From AWTP1-13 sp963840445 (lineage in GTDB: Bacteria; Pseudomonadota; Alphaproteobacteria; Rhizobiales; Hyphomicrobiaceae), in the NCBI GenBank assembly GCA_963840445.1, contig CAWIZC010000008.1, positions 1 through 64,000 on the forward strand: a stretch of 64,000 bases of DNA, in the 5' to 3' direction. Every line of letters starts with the position of its first letter. Positions within the stretch are counted from its first letter, which is position 1. Position numbers and translations under genes: made by a program. The notes beneath the pieces are model-generated. The model saw only the letters and a list, made by a program, of their open reading frames with translations, was not told the origin of the DNA and did not search any database. Of this stretch, positions 1-8,108 are shown one piece after another.

Positions 1-137
1 CGGCGGTCGCTCGCTGCCGCAGGGTCCAGGACTACGCTCTCGGTGAACTTGAAACGTTTTGGCCGACCACGAGCCGTGCCATCCGTGAAAAGTGCGTCGA
101 ACAGGTTGAAGAGCCTAGCTACGTGGAATTGGCGCAT
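1..137 (-). CDS. possible 5' end of an unidentified gene running off the window
   Basis: An open frame on the minus strand begins with ATG at 137 (reading MRQFHVARLFNLFDALFTDG) and stays open to the window edge. The segment has a balanced, protein-like composition, including a basic patch GRPKRFKF. No clear Shine-Dalgarno sequence precedes the ATG, and only about 45 codons are visible, so chance cannot be excluded. I recognise no family. The stretch 138-405 between it and kdsA shows nothing I can support. Confidence 0.25.
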   Translation of the reverse strand, partial: MRQFHVARLFNLFDALFTDGTARGRPKRFKFTESVVLDPAAASDR

Positions 138-405
138 TGCATTTTGAAGTGGCGCCGACGGAGGTAATGGCGGGGCCATCCAGAAAGCGTCTGGCCGGCA
201 GACCAACCTGATCGAACGTGGCTGTGAGCAGCTTACCCTCGACGGCTGACAGGCCGGGCAAAATCGGCGTAGCGTTCATGGCGATGGGCGGTGGCTCCGG
301 TGGCGACGCGCACGATCTGCTTCGGGCATTTACGCAGCGCCTAGGGAACGGATGCGCCGCGCGGCAGATTTACCGACTCAATCTTGACCCAAGGGAACAT
401 ATGTG

Positions 406-1263
406 ATGGCCGTCGTTCATCTAAAGCGTTGGAATTTTTCGATCGGGACGGGCCAGCCTCTGGTCGTGATCGCCGGCCTGAATGTCCTGGAAAACCTCGA
501 TCTGGCGCTCAGCGTTGGGCGTCACCTACAGGCGATCACCGCCGACCTCGGCTTACCGTTCGTGTTCAAGGCCAGTTTCGACAAAGCCAATCGCTCGTCG
601 ATCAAGAGCTATCGGGGTCCGGGTCTGAAAGACGGCCTGGCCATGCTGACCGAAGTCAAGCGCGGGCTGAACGTGCCGATCGCCACCGATATCCACGAGA
701 TCGACCAGGCCGAGCCCGTTGCCGCCGTCGCGGACGTCGTGCAGATCCCGGCCTTCCTCTGCCGCCAGACTGACCTGGTTGTGGCCGCCGCCCGAGCCAC
801 CAGGCCGCCGGGGGTTGCCTGCACGTCAAGAAGGCCCAGTTCCTGGCGCCCATGGGACTGTAAGAACATCATCACCAAGGCCCGCGAGGTCGCGCCCGAC
901 CTCGACATCATCCTGTGCGAGCGCGGCAGCTCGTTCGGCTACAACAACCTGGTGGTCGACATGCTGGCCATCGGCGAGATGCAGCGTCTGGGCGTGCCGG
1001 TCACGATCGACGCCACCCATGCCGTGCAGCTGCCCGGCGCCGACCCGCGCACCAACGGCGGCTCGACCGGCGGGCGGCGCGAGGGCGTGCCGATCATCGC
1101 CAAGGCCGCGGTGGCAGCGGGCGCCGACGGTGTGTTCCTGGAATTCCACCCCGAGCCGGACAAGGCGCTGTGCGATGGGCCAAGCTGCCTGCCGCTCGAC
1201 GCGGCAGCGAGCCTGCTTTCCACCCTGAAGTTGGTTCATCAGATAGTGCAGGCGAAAGTCTGA
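406..1263 (+). CDS. kdsA: KdsA-like 3-deoxy-8-phosphooctulonate synthase with two compensating frameshifts
   Basis: The family condenses phosphoenolpyruvate and arabinose-5-phosphate to KDO-8-phosphate for lipopolysaccharide. The 285-residue product has the KdsA landmarks: FKASFDKANRSS, SYRGPG, the FLCRQTDL segment, CERGSSFGYNNLVVDM, TGGRR, and CDGPS near the end. The N-terminal IAGLNVLEN has Asn where the metal-dependent class has Cys, so it belongs to the metal-independent type. Between about 815 and 852 the frame is wrong: the neighbouring frame reads the expected HVKKAQFLAP, then a second shift restores the original frame at PWDCKN. About 12 residues are thus replaced, including the Lys pair that contacts PEP in this family. 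ATG at 406 is preceded by AAGGGA. It stands outside the usual pyrG-kdsA-eno context and may be an extra copy. Confidence 0.85.
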   Translation: MAVVHLKRWNFSIGTGQPLVVIAGLNVLENLDLALSVGRHLQAITADLGLPFVFKASFDKANRSSIKSYRGPGLKDGLAMLTEVKRGLNVPIATDIHEIDQAEPVAAVADVVQIPAFLCRQTDLVVAAARATRPPGVACTSRRPSSWRPWDCKNIITKAREVAPDLDIILCERGSSFGYNNLVVDMLAIGEMQRLGVPVTIDATHAVQLPGADPRTNGGSTGGRREGVPIIAKAAVAAGADGVFLEFHPEPDKALCDGPSCLPLDAAASLLSTLKLVHQIVQAKV

Positions 1264-1356
1264 AACGCATGAGCTCTGAGCCACAGTCGACGCTAGATCT
1301 TACGCCAACCCAGAGAGTGCAGGTGCTCCGCCTCTAAGGCCGCTTCCCGCTCGACG

Positions 1357-1574
1357 CTAGGGACGTCCCTCAATATCTTTCGGTACGACTGAGAACGCAT
1401 GGCGATCAACGAGTGCACCACGTCCCTGGGTTTTGGTCAAGCTGGTCATCATTTGCTGCAGCAATGCGCGCTGCTCTGCGAGGGCTTCTCGCGACTGCAC
1501 GACTTCCTTGGCGCAGTTCACCAGCACAGCCACCAGAACGATAAATAGACCGCTCAGGATGGAAGCTCATTCAT
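1357..1574 (-). pseudogene. small single-span membrane protein, frameshifted after six codons
   Basis: On the minus strand, ATG at 1574 follows a good ribosome site (GGAGAG, about 6-7 bases upstream) and reads MNELPS, then TGA. One frame over, the sequence continues ILSGLFIVLVAVLVNCAKEV, then a Gln/Glu-rich helix, and stops at 1357. Joined, this gives about 72 residues: one transmembrane helix followed by a short amphipathic coil (EALAEQRALLQQMM). Inference: one base was gained or lost near 1560. I recognise no family; size and setting fit a small phage or island membrane protein. The rest of 1264-1875 holds no other gene I can support. Confidence 0.4.
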
Positions 1575-1875
1575 GCCAACTCTCCGGACGTGTGAACTGA
1601 ACGCTTCATTCGGTTCTAAGTTTGACAGAATGGGTTGCAAGAGCCACGAACCCGGCGCGCCCCGTCGCCCTCCGCGCTCGCGTAACGACGCACGATACGG
1701 GTGGCCCGGTGCTGACCCGATGCTCGCGAGCCGCTTCCGCTCATCTCAGGTCCGCTCAGGACGAGCCTTTGTCTGGGCGGGCGGATTTTGGAAGCTGAGC
1801 CCAGAGAAGGGGCGTTGACACTATCGGTGGGCGCGTCTGTTGATACCAAGTTCCTAGCTCCGAGGAGCTTCCTTG

Positions 1876-2710
1876 ATGATGATCATCAATTCCCAAGTCC
1901 ACGCCTACGAGGCGAACACGCCGAACCGACCTTGGCACAGCGTGCCCAATTGGCCCGATCACGTTACGGGCGACGAGATGGTGGCGGCGATGGACAATGT
2001 CGGGGTCGGCGGCGCGATCTTCATCTCCGCCTTTTCCCTGTACCGCTACGACGCCAGCTATGCGGTGGAAGTGCAACGCGCCCATCCCGGTCGGTTCGCC
2101 ATCGTCAAGCCGGTTGACCCAGACGATCCAGCAGTGGCTGATGTCATCGCCGACTGGAAGGAGACGCCGGGCACCGTCGGCATCCGCATCATGATGACGA
2201 AGGAGGCGAAGCGGGAGCCGAACGACCCGGGCCTAGACCGGATCCTGCGCGCGGCCGCAAAGCATGACTTTCCGGTCAACATCCTGTGCTGGGGCAACGT
2301 AGATGCGGGCATGGCGGTGATCGACCGCCACCCAGATACTCGGTTCATCATCGATCATCTGGGCATCATGCAGCCACGCGTAGCGCCTGCCCCGTCGCAG
2401 CCGTGGGCCGACCTGCCGAAGGTGCTGGAACTCGCCAGGCGGCTAAACGCGGTGATCAAGGTCAGCGGTGCCTGCACGCTATCCGGGCAACCTTATCCAT
2501 TCCCCGACATCTGGGATCCACTTGCCCGCGTGTTCGATGCCTGGGGCTTTGACCGTTGCCTGTGGGGGACGGATTGGACGCGCGCGTTCGCAGTCGTCAA
2601 CTACGAGGAGTCCGTCGAGCCCTTCCTCAAGACTGACCGGCAGCGAGCGGGCGACGCTGATGGGTGGTGCCTGCGCGAAGGCCTATGGCTGGTCGCCCAC
2701 AAAAAATTAG
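1876..2710 (+). pseudogene. amidohydrolase-2 family TIM-barrel hydrolase, frameshifted near its C-terminus
   Basis: The protein begins MMIINSQVHAYEANTP. The HAYE segment fits the first metal-ligand strand of the amidohydrolase-2 family, which acts on carboxylic or lactone substrates in aromatic and aliphatic degradation. Later landmarks are RFIIDHLGI (His-Leu-Gly) and RCLWGTDW with the conserved Asp near residue 235. GGAG (1864-1867) precedes ATG at 1876. The frame is correct to FLKTD near 2633. The natural ending, LTGSERATLMGGACAKAYGW followed by SPTKN and a stop at 2710, then lies in another frame, while the original frame reads on to 2853 as nonsense. The substrate cannot be predicted and no operon partner is visible. 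Confidence 0.8.
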
Positions 2711-2856
2711 GCTCACCATCGCGCCCAGCGCAACGAGATAAAGCAGCGAGCGAGGTGCTCGGTTGTGTTCCCCTGTGTGGTTTGCTGCATGGAGCCGAAC
2801 GGCAAGGAAACCCGCCGGGCGCCTCAGTGCGTGTAGACAGAGACGCCCGCTAGAGC

Positions 2857-2880
2857 AGAGCCCCGCCCTGGCGGGGCTCT
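2857..2880 (+). terminator. rho-independent-type hairpin
   Basis: A 10-base perfect stem (AGAGCCCCGC / GCGGGGCTCT) with loop CCTG is followed by GGCATTTCGGGTTTGC. The T-run is short. It lies about 150 bases after the natural stop of the amidohydrolase and could end that transcript. Confidence 0.55.
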
Positions 2881-3531
2881 GGCATTTCGGGTTTGCTTAT
2901 GAGATCAACACCAATCGCACGTGCCCGTCCGTATAGTAAGGAACGCACTTGCAAGGGTGTCAGCGCCTCCGAACGCGACGGCAGCGCGCGTCCCAATCAG
3001 ACGTGCGCGCAGCGACCTGAAGCGGTGGCGCGAGCTGTCGACAAAGCCACCCGAGCACCCATAGCTCCTCGTGTCGTTCAACCTGGAATTCAGCCTAGTT
3101 CATGCGTGAACTGGACGCTTCCTGGGCAAGCGTGGGTTGGGCACGGCCGGGATCGCCAATCACTACAAGCACATAGTCCTTTGTACGATAGCTGCCGAAA
3201 AGCGCTGTGCACACTCCGCCAGCCAAAGTCGGCGCCATCCGAGCGCTCCCGCATGCGACGCATCGCATTCGTGCGATTTGTGCTGGGCATGTCGTTGCTG
3301 CAGTGCTGCGGACCGCGTGCCAGCGCGTGCCACAGGCAGAAGGGGCATGTCGAGCATGTCGGCCAAGGTGGACATGGCGGGAAGGAGGCGCTCCCCACGC
3401 ACTACGGATGAATGGAGAGCGCCCGTCCAAGGCCCCTGAGGAGAGTGGCCCTAGACATTCCGCAGCGGTCGGCCTGTGCCGAGGTTGCGGCGAAAATCAA
3501 AAAGAAAGACTTAGCGGGGAGCCGTACCGCG
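2881..3531. other. gene-poor stretch
   Basis: Several open frames of 80-170 codons exist on both strands, but all have arginine/serine/alanine-rich shadow composition, mutual overlap and no convincing ribosome sites. I see no gene, RNA or repeat here that I can support. Confidence 0.5.
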
Positions 3532-3780
3532 TCACTGCGCTCGCAAGTAGATCCGCCTGCGCTCGGCCTCGGTCTTGGCGTTGAACTGCTTGTAGGCTTC
3601 CCGTAGCGCCTCAGTCTCGGTCTCGCCGTGCACGACGCCAAGTCGCTTGCCGACCTTAGCCAGCTTGTAGGCTACCCAAGCCTTGGGTGCTTTCCGCGTA
3701 GGCATACCCAACATCTCGTGGCGTTCACCATGGCTCGCAAGCCTGCCATGGTAGCCGTAAGCGAGCCCGAACAGCACCAT
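3532..3780 (-). CDS. small basic hypothetical protein (82 aa)
   Basis: The C-terminal 57 residues have credible protein character: MPTRKAPKAWVAYKLAKVGK, then LGVVHGETETEALREAYKQF and a basic helical end. AGGTGG lies about 6 bases before ATG at 3780. Internal ATGs at 3714 and 3705 are alternatives, and the first 25 residues look less constrained. It is divergent from the Zn-ribbon gene starting at 3801, only 20 bases away, so the two share one promoter region. I recognise no family; it resembles small accessory proteins of alphaproteobacterial islands. Confidence 0.5.
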   Translation of the reverse strand: MVLFGLAYGYHGRLASHGERHEMLGMPTRKAPKAWVAYKLAKVGKRLGVVHGETETEALREAYKQFNAKTEAERRRIYLRAQ

Positions 3781-3800
3781 CCCGCCCCACCTTGCAGGAG

Positions 3801-4034
3801 ATGCGCAGGCATCATTGCTGGCTATGGGTTAACTGCCAGAATACGCGATGCCTTCACCGGGCGCCAAAGGCGCTGACACCCCTCATCATACGGTGGGGCG
3901 GGGATGCCTCGAGCGACGTGCTGCGGCGCTGCGCCAGGTGCTCCAAGTGCGGTCGAAAGGGTGCGTCGCTGACCGCACCAGGCTGGGACAGTCTCGACAT
4001 CGGGTTCGCGCTGTTCCCGGCCGAGTGCCTTTAG
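3801..4034 (+). CDS. small zinc-ribbon-like hypothetical protein
   Basis: About 77 residues beginning MRRHHCWLWVNCQNTRCLHR, with a second cysteine cluster RCARCSKCGRKGASL and the end GFALFPAECL. The two pairs (NCQNTRC and CSKC) look like a zinc ribbon. The pattern W-V-N-C, then I-R-W-G-x-D-A-S-S-D, then R-C-x-x-C-G-x-x-G-A resembles small hypothetical proteins common in Bradyrhizobium-like genomes; this is from memory, not a search. The start is uncertain: TTG at 3792 and upstream in-frame sequence are possible, because GGAG sits too close to ATG 3801 to act as its ribosome site. Function unknown. Confidence 0.6.
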   Translation: MRRHHCWLWVNCQNTRCLHRAPKALTPLIIRWGGDASSDVLRRCARCSKCGRKGASLTAPGWDSLDIGFALFPAECL

Positions 4035-4074
4035 CGATGTTGTGGGCCCCTTGCAGGCTCTTACCATCTGTCCC

Positions 4075-4593
4075 GTGACCCCATCGCGCTTCATCCAGCC
4101 CTGCAGCCCTGTCTTAGCCAAGGCCGTACCCCTCGGCTACGACTGGCTGCACGAGGTCAAGTTCGACGGCTACCGCATCCAGGCGCACAAGCGCGGCAAG
4201 GACGTCGTGATCTTCAGCCGCAACGGCCACGACTTCACAGCGCGCTTCCTGCCCATCGCGATCATGTTGACCAAGCTCCCGGCCAGGTCTGCGGTGCTGG
4301 ATGGTGAGATCGTCGCCAGCGATGCAGCGGGGCGGCCTGACTTCGGGGCGCTACACCGCCGCCGGAGCGCCGGCAGCGACATGACACTCTGGCTGTTCGA
4401 TCTGCTGGCGCTCAACGGCCGGGATCTCCGCGAGCAGCCTCTACACAAGCGCCAGGCCCGATTGCGCGCGCTGGTGCATGATCTCGACTGCCCCGCTGTG
4501 TTGGCATCGGAATCCTTTGATGACGGCGAAGCGCTGATGCGGGCCACCGAGAGGTACGGTCTCGAAGGCGTGGTCAGCAAGCGACGGGATATG
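4075..4593 (+). pseudogene. truncated ATP-dependent DNA ligase, LigD-type adenylation domain
   Basis: Starting from GTG at 4075, the protein shows the nucleotidyltransferase core of ATP ligases used in end joining: the adenylated lysine in KFDGYR (about residue 29), VLDGEIVA, the WLFDLLALNG motif, and LEGVVSKR (motif IV) near residue 170. After SKRRD the family sequence stops abruptly. Motif V with its WLKVK lysine and the whole OB-fold domain are missing, and the frame runs on as low-quality sequence to 4797. It therefore cannot be a complete ligase. No Ku or primase/nuclease domain gene is nearby, which fits an island remnant. Confidence 0.75.
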
Positions 4594-4769
4594 TGGCCCA
4601 TGCCTGCGTCTTTGCGCACTATGCCGACCACGACCTGGACGCTCTGCGCGAGCCGGGAGCCAACCAGAGCCATCGCGCGCTGGCGGCCGAGAAACTGGCG
4701 CTGGCAATTCTGCACCGAGCGCCCGCGTGGATGCTTTTGGATGGGCACCGCGAAATTAGAAGCATCTGA
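4590..4769 (+). pseudogene. orphan C-terminal fragment fused to the ligase break
   Basis: Exactly where the ligase similarity ends, another frame takes on protein-like composition: YVAHACVFAHYADHDLDALR, then ANQSHRALAAEKLALAILHR, then a stop at 4769. It has no start codon of its own and begins at the break. The simplest reading is a deletion that joined the ligase 5' part to the 3' end of a different gene. No family is recognised. Confidence 0.3.
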
Positions 4770-4793
4770 CGGTGCTGGACGAAGTGAGGTGTC

Positions 4794-5114
4794 ATGAACT
4801 TACATGTTGGGCAGCGGGTGGTTTACGTAAACGACCGCGGCTGCAGTTCTGGCTATGAGAGCGACACGCTGCCGATAAGAGGCTGCGTCTACACCGTTCG
4901 CGCCCTCATCCCTTGCAAGTGCTATGGCTACAGCGAGGACGGCCTGCGGCTCGTGGAGATTGTCAACACGCCAAAGCAATATGCGTCACCGACCGGCCCG
5001 ATGGTGCATGAACTTGCCTTTCGCGTCTCCCGGTTCCGCCCGCTCCGCACCACGAACATCGACGCCTTCCTGAAGATGCTGGAGCCCGTGAAGGTGCACG
5101 AGCCGGCCCAATGA
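4794..5114 (+). CDS. hypothetical protein (106 aa)
   Basis: The frame starts MNLHVGQRVVYVNDRGCSSG. It contains PIRGCVYTVRAL, LRLVEIVN and RFRPL, a pattern suggesting a small beta-rich (SH3-like) domain. Similar small proteins occur widely in Bradyrhizobium-type accessory regions (from memory). GAGGTG sits 3-4 bases before the ATG, a rather tight spacing. It follows the ligase remnant on the same strand. Function unknown. Confidence 0.75.
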   Translation: MNLHVGQRVVYVNDRGCSSGYESDTLPIRGCVYTVRALIPCKCYGYSEDGLRLVEIVNTPKQYASPTGPMVHELAFRVSRFRPLRTTNIDAFLKMLEPVKVHEPAQ

Positions 5115-5229
5115 CTAGTGGCGTGGAGCCGCTAGGATGCCCCGATCAGCTTATCCACCGTCGGCAGCCGCGGCCCTAACACCAGTCGGACAGCGACCGA
5201 CGAGACCGGAGCTGCGAGGATTTGGCCCT

Positions 5230-5520
5230 CTAGCTCGACATCTTCGTTTTCAGAAAGCCGATAACCAGCGCCGTGAGTCCACCGCTGACCCCTCCAGTCA
5301 AGAAAGCCGAGACGACGGATCCGATGTCCATGCCGGATGTGGCGGCGGCCCCGCCCAACCCCAAGACCGCGTTCAGGATCTGTCCACCAACGCCGCCGCC
5401 GACTGCGCCGGCGATACTATTGCCCAACGGACCTAGATTGGTGTCTTTGGAGAGGTTCCCCGCGGCGTTTCCGCCAAGCGCACCGGCGATGAGCTGGATG
5501 ATCAGTGCAGTGAGGTTCAT
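5230..5520 (-). CDS. small glycine-rich membrane protein
   Basis: 96 residues, starting MNLTALIIQLIAGALGGNAA. Two hydrophobic spans enclose a central glycine-zipper region (NSIAGAVGGGVGGQILNAVL), and a C-terminal span LTALVIGFL precedes KTKMSS. GGAGG lies 6 bases before ATG at 5520, which fixes the start although the frame is open further upstream. Glycine zippers of this kind occur in small inner-membrane and holin-like proteins, but I cannot assign a function. Confidence 0.8.
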   Translation of the reverse strand: MNLTALIIQLIAGALGGNAAGNLSKDTNLGPLGNSIAGAVGGGVGGQILNAVLGLGGAAATSGMDIGSVVSAFLTGGVSGGLTALVIGFLKTKMSS

Positions 5521-5609
5521 GGCAAGCCTCCAAAAAGCTGCTTCTCCCCAGCACCCTTTGGAATTGAACATCTACATAGCAACAAGACAATCGCCACCGC
5601 GCCCGAAGG

Positions 5610-5807
5610 TTAGCAATTCCTGCCCGTCGCCTGAAGCGTGCCGAAGCTGTCCATCATCACGAAGCCAGCGAAGCTGGCTAGGATCACTGAGCCCCCGGCG
5701 ACCGAGATCGACGTGTGTTGCGTGCGCATCCCTTGAAACGGATCGCCGTGCGCATCGCAGGAAATGTACAGACAACGTACTATTTTCATTCTGCGTGCAT
5801 TTTTCAT
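5610..5807 (-). CDS. possible small membrane protein
   Basis: 65 codons with one credible transmembrane segment (VAGGSVILASFAGFVMMDSF) followed by GTLQATGRNC. Possible starts are ATG at 5807, at 5789 (MKIVRCLY) or an internal MRTQHTS; none has a strong ribosome site. It is co-oriented with the glycine-zipper gene downstream. Composition is the main support, so confidence is low. Confidence 0.35.
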   Translation of the reverse strand: MKNARRMKIVRCLYISCDAHGDPFQGMRTQHTSISVAGGSVILASFAGFVMMDSFGTLQATGRNC

Positions 5808-5966
5808 CTTGCGCGAAGCCGGCCAAAGTGGTAGGGGTTTTGCGAACTTGAGAAGTCCGCCCGGGGTCGCCCATGACCGCCGGGTTTTTCATTTGCGGCA
5901 CGCGCCGCCATCCCAACATCTCCGGTAACACCGCTGACGCCCCTCTGGGTCGCGCAGGAGAAAGCC

Positions 5967-6164
5967 ATGTCCCAAGCTCTCAATCTCGGTGCGTTCATGC
6001 CGCTGGCCGAGGCCGCCCGCATCGTCGGCATCGCGCCGGCCACGGCGGCCAAGCTGCCGCCCGAGGAGTTCGTGCCTGTGTTCTGGCTCGGCGATCGCCG
6101 CATGGTGCCGCGTCGACGCTTCGAGGCGTGGCTTCAGGAGAAGACCCGCTTGGAGACGCGCTGA
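5967..6164 (+). CDS. excisionase-like helix-turn-helix protein
   Basis: 65 residues: MSQALNLGAFMPLAEAARIV, then GIAPATAAKLPPEEFVPVFW and RRMVPRRRFEAWLQEKTR. The order is helix-turn-helix (AARIVGIAPATAAKL), then a short wing (VFWLGDRRMVPRRRF), then a helix. This is the layout of MerR/excisionase-type DNA-binding proteins that direct integrases. AGGAG lies 8 bases before the ATG. The integrase follows about 300 bases downstream on the same strand, supporting a recombination directionality or repressor role (inference). Confidence 0.7.
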   Translation: MSQALNLGAFMPLAEAARIVGIAPATAAKLPPEEFVPVFWLGDRRMVPRRRFEAWLQEKTRLETR

Positions 6165-6476
6165 TGCGCCATCGAGCCATGCCCACCGCTACAACACAAG
6201 CCGACGACGCCAGGGCACCTAGCGAGCCGCTGGACAGCCGTTTGCGTTCCGACCACCGCCTTGGCCGCAGAACGGGACCGAGGCCAGCCACGCGCCAACG
6301 CTGCTACGGCGCAGAGCTTGAGTGAGGTCCGCCGCCGTCACGACGATGCGGAGCTGATGGTTGGACTGCGCTGAGTGTGGCCGCCAAGACTCGCGCCGCG
6401 GAGGTAACGCGTCGGCGCCCTTGATCATGCGAAATCCAGTCTGATTATAAGCGTAATCGGAGGGGCCGCTTGCGCC
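6165..6476 (+). other. stretch without a supported gene between the HTH gene and integrase
   Basis: Two successive frames each show short protein-like segments: MPTATTQADDARAPSEPLDS near 6180, and LAAERDRGQPRANAATAQSL near 6265, ending at the TGA near 6374. Neither has a full open frame with a start. This may be one frameshifted small gene, but I would not annotate it as such. Confidence 0.3.
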
Positions 6477-7433
6477 ATGACTAACACGCTTCCAAGCCTG
6501 CGAAACGCCGCGCCCGTCGCGGGTTTCCCGTAGATCATCCCGCTCACGAAGGCAACGAATGATTGCCAGCTGCTAGCCGCCTGGCTAGCCGGGATGGCCT
6601 CACCTCACACGTGCCGGAACTTCGAGACCACCGCGCAGCGCTTCCTCGATGAGATCGGCCGGCGCGACTACTCGCTGCGGTCCGTCATCCCCATCGAGGA
6701 CCTGCGCGATATCCTCGCCGCGATCACCTGCGGCAGCAGCCCGGCGAGCATGCGCCAGTACACGCTGCGGATTAAAAGCCTGCTCACGTTCGCGCATCGT
6801 ATGGGATATGCGGTCGTCAATCCCGGTGTTGCCGTCAAGCCGCCCCGCGCGGATCCCACCTTGGCCAAGCGCATCGTCGGCGAACTCGCCGTGCAAAGCC
6901 TGATCGCCGAGAGCCGCAGCCCGCGCGACCACGTCTTGCAGTCGATCGCCTATGCCGGCGCCTTGCGGGTATCCGAGCTGAGCGGCTTGAACATCGGGGA
7001 CGTGATCGAACGCGAGGACGGCCGCGTGCAACTCAGCGTCACCGGCAAGGGCAACCGCGTCCGCGCGGTGCTGTTGCCCAAGTCGCTCGGGCCGACGGTT
7101 GCCGTGTTCTGCGCAGGCCGGCCGCCCGACAGTCCCCTGTTCGTGGCCAAGAACGGCCGCCGGCTCGGGCCGCGCGGCATCAATCACCTGGTGAAGCGGG
7201 CCGCCAAGAAAGCCGGCGTCACGCCCAAGCTCAGCCCCCACTGGTATCGGCACGGCCACGCCAGCCACGCGCTGCGCAACGGCGCCGACCTGGCCGTGGT
7301 CGCCAGCACGCTGGGCCACGCCAACGTCGCCACCACCTCGGCCTACTTGCACGCCCAGCCCGGCGCCGCCTCCGGCGACAATCTCAAGCCCGAGGTCTGG
7401 GCGCCGCCCGCCGACGGTGAAGCCCCCGGCTAG
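6477..7433 (+). pseudogene. tyrosine recombinase (phage-type integrase) with an in-frame amber codon
   Basis: The family cuts and rejoins DNA at att sites. Counting from ATG at 6594, catalytic residues are visible: Arg125 (ALRVSEL), the HWYRH box (His216, Arg219), His242 (LGHANV) and the Tyr251 nucleophile. The N-terminal SAM-like core-binding part starts earlier, at ATG 6477 (MTNTLPSLRNAAPVAGFP), preceded by GGAGGGG. It is interrupted by TAG at 6531-6533, after which the same frame continues IIPLTKATNDCQLLAAWLAG. A single GAG-to-TAG change would explain this. Translation could restart at 6594, leaving a protein lacking about 39 N-terminal residues but with an intact catalytic domain. Confidence 0.88.
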
Positions 7434-7445
7434 CTTCCGCTAATC

Positions 7446-7461
7446 CGGGTAAAATTACCCG
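7446..7461. promoter_or_regulatory. 16-bp palindrome, likely operator
   Basis: CGGGTAAAATTACCCG has two 7-base complementary arms around AA. It lies between the integrase stop and the terminase-like gene, about 35 bases before that gene's start. This is a typical place for a repressor site; the regulator is unknown. Confidence 0.45.
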
Positions 7462-7496
7462 AACTAGACACACGTCCATCATCGATGAGGTACCCA

Positions 7497-7889
7497 ATGG
7501 CCGCCCTGCGCAAGGCCAAGGACGAGCGTTTTGTGCATCTGGTCGCCGACGGCAAGTCGGGCACCGACGCCTATCTGGAGGCCGGCCACAAGGTCAGCCG
7601 CAAGGCCGCTGGCGTCAGCGCCTGCCGCTTGCTCAAGCGCGCCAACATCAAGGCGCGGCTCGAGGAGATCCTTACCGGCCGGGCAACGGTCGACGCGCAG
7701 GCAACCGCCAAGGCACTCGACCGCCTGGCCATCACCAAGGAACGCGTCCTCGCTGAGGTCGCCAAGGTGGCCTTTGCCAACGCGGGCGAATATTTCGAGT
7801 GGGGTCCGGACGGCGTAACCATATCGCCAACATCGGGGCCTCGTCGGTTTTTATATTGTTCTCAAAAGGTTAACACTTTTCTCCGCTAG
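7497..7889 (+). CDS. terminase small subunit-like protein, C-terminally truncated
   Basis: Phage terminase small subunits bind pac DNA and load the packaging motor. The first about 105 residues fit the Terminase_2 pattern: MAALRKAKDERFVHLVADGK, helix-turn-helix GTDAYLEAGHKVSRKAAGVS, CRLLKRANIKARLEEI, then ITKERVLAEVAKVAFANAGE. Family members continue after a WGPDG-type segment. Here the sequence switches after EWGPDGVTI to a low-GC, unrelated tail ending at 7889. GAGG is 6 bases before ATG 7497. No large terminase, portal or capsid gene follows, so this is a prophage remnant. Confidence 0.7.
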   Translation: MAALRKAKDERFVHLVADGKSGTDAYLEAGHKVSRKAAGVSACRLLKRANIKARLEEILTGRATVDAQATAKALDRLAITKERVLAEVAKVAFANAGEYFEWGPDGVTISPTSGPRRFLYCSQKVNTFLR

Positions 7890-8108
7890 TGCGACAGTTC
7901 AGCCACGCTAGAGCTGGATTGCGTTCGACTTTTGGCCTTGCCATAGGAACGCTGTAGATAGGGGTGTTCCGCAATTTTGTAGTGGAGGCAGATGCCCAAA
8001 CGCCGTGTGGGTGCAGACACTGCCGCAAATCAGCTATGTAGGGCCATGCCCAAGAAGAAAGAGCCCCCGCTAAGCGCAGAAGAATAGAGGGGTTCGCTGG
8101 CGCCTACC

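Noticed and set aside
1269..1337. 22-codon frame directly after kdsA (MSSEPQSTLDLTPTQRVQVL)
   Set aside because: Protein-like but very short, with no ribosome site and no recognisable family; it could be a truncated gene start or chance.
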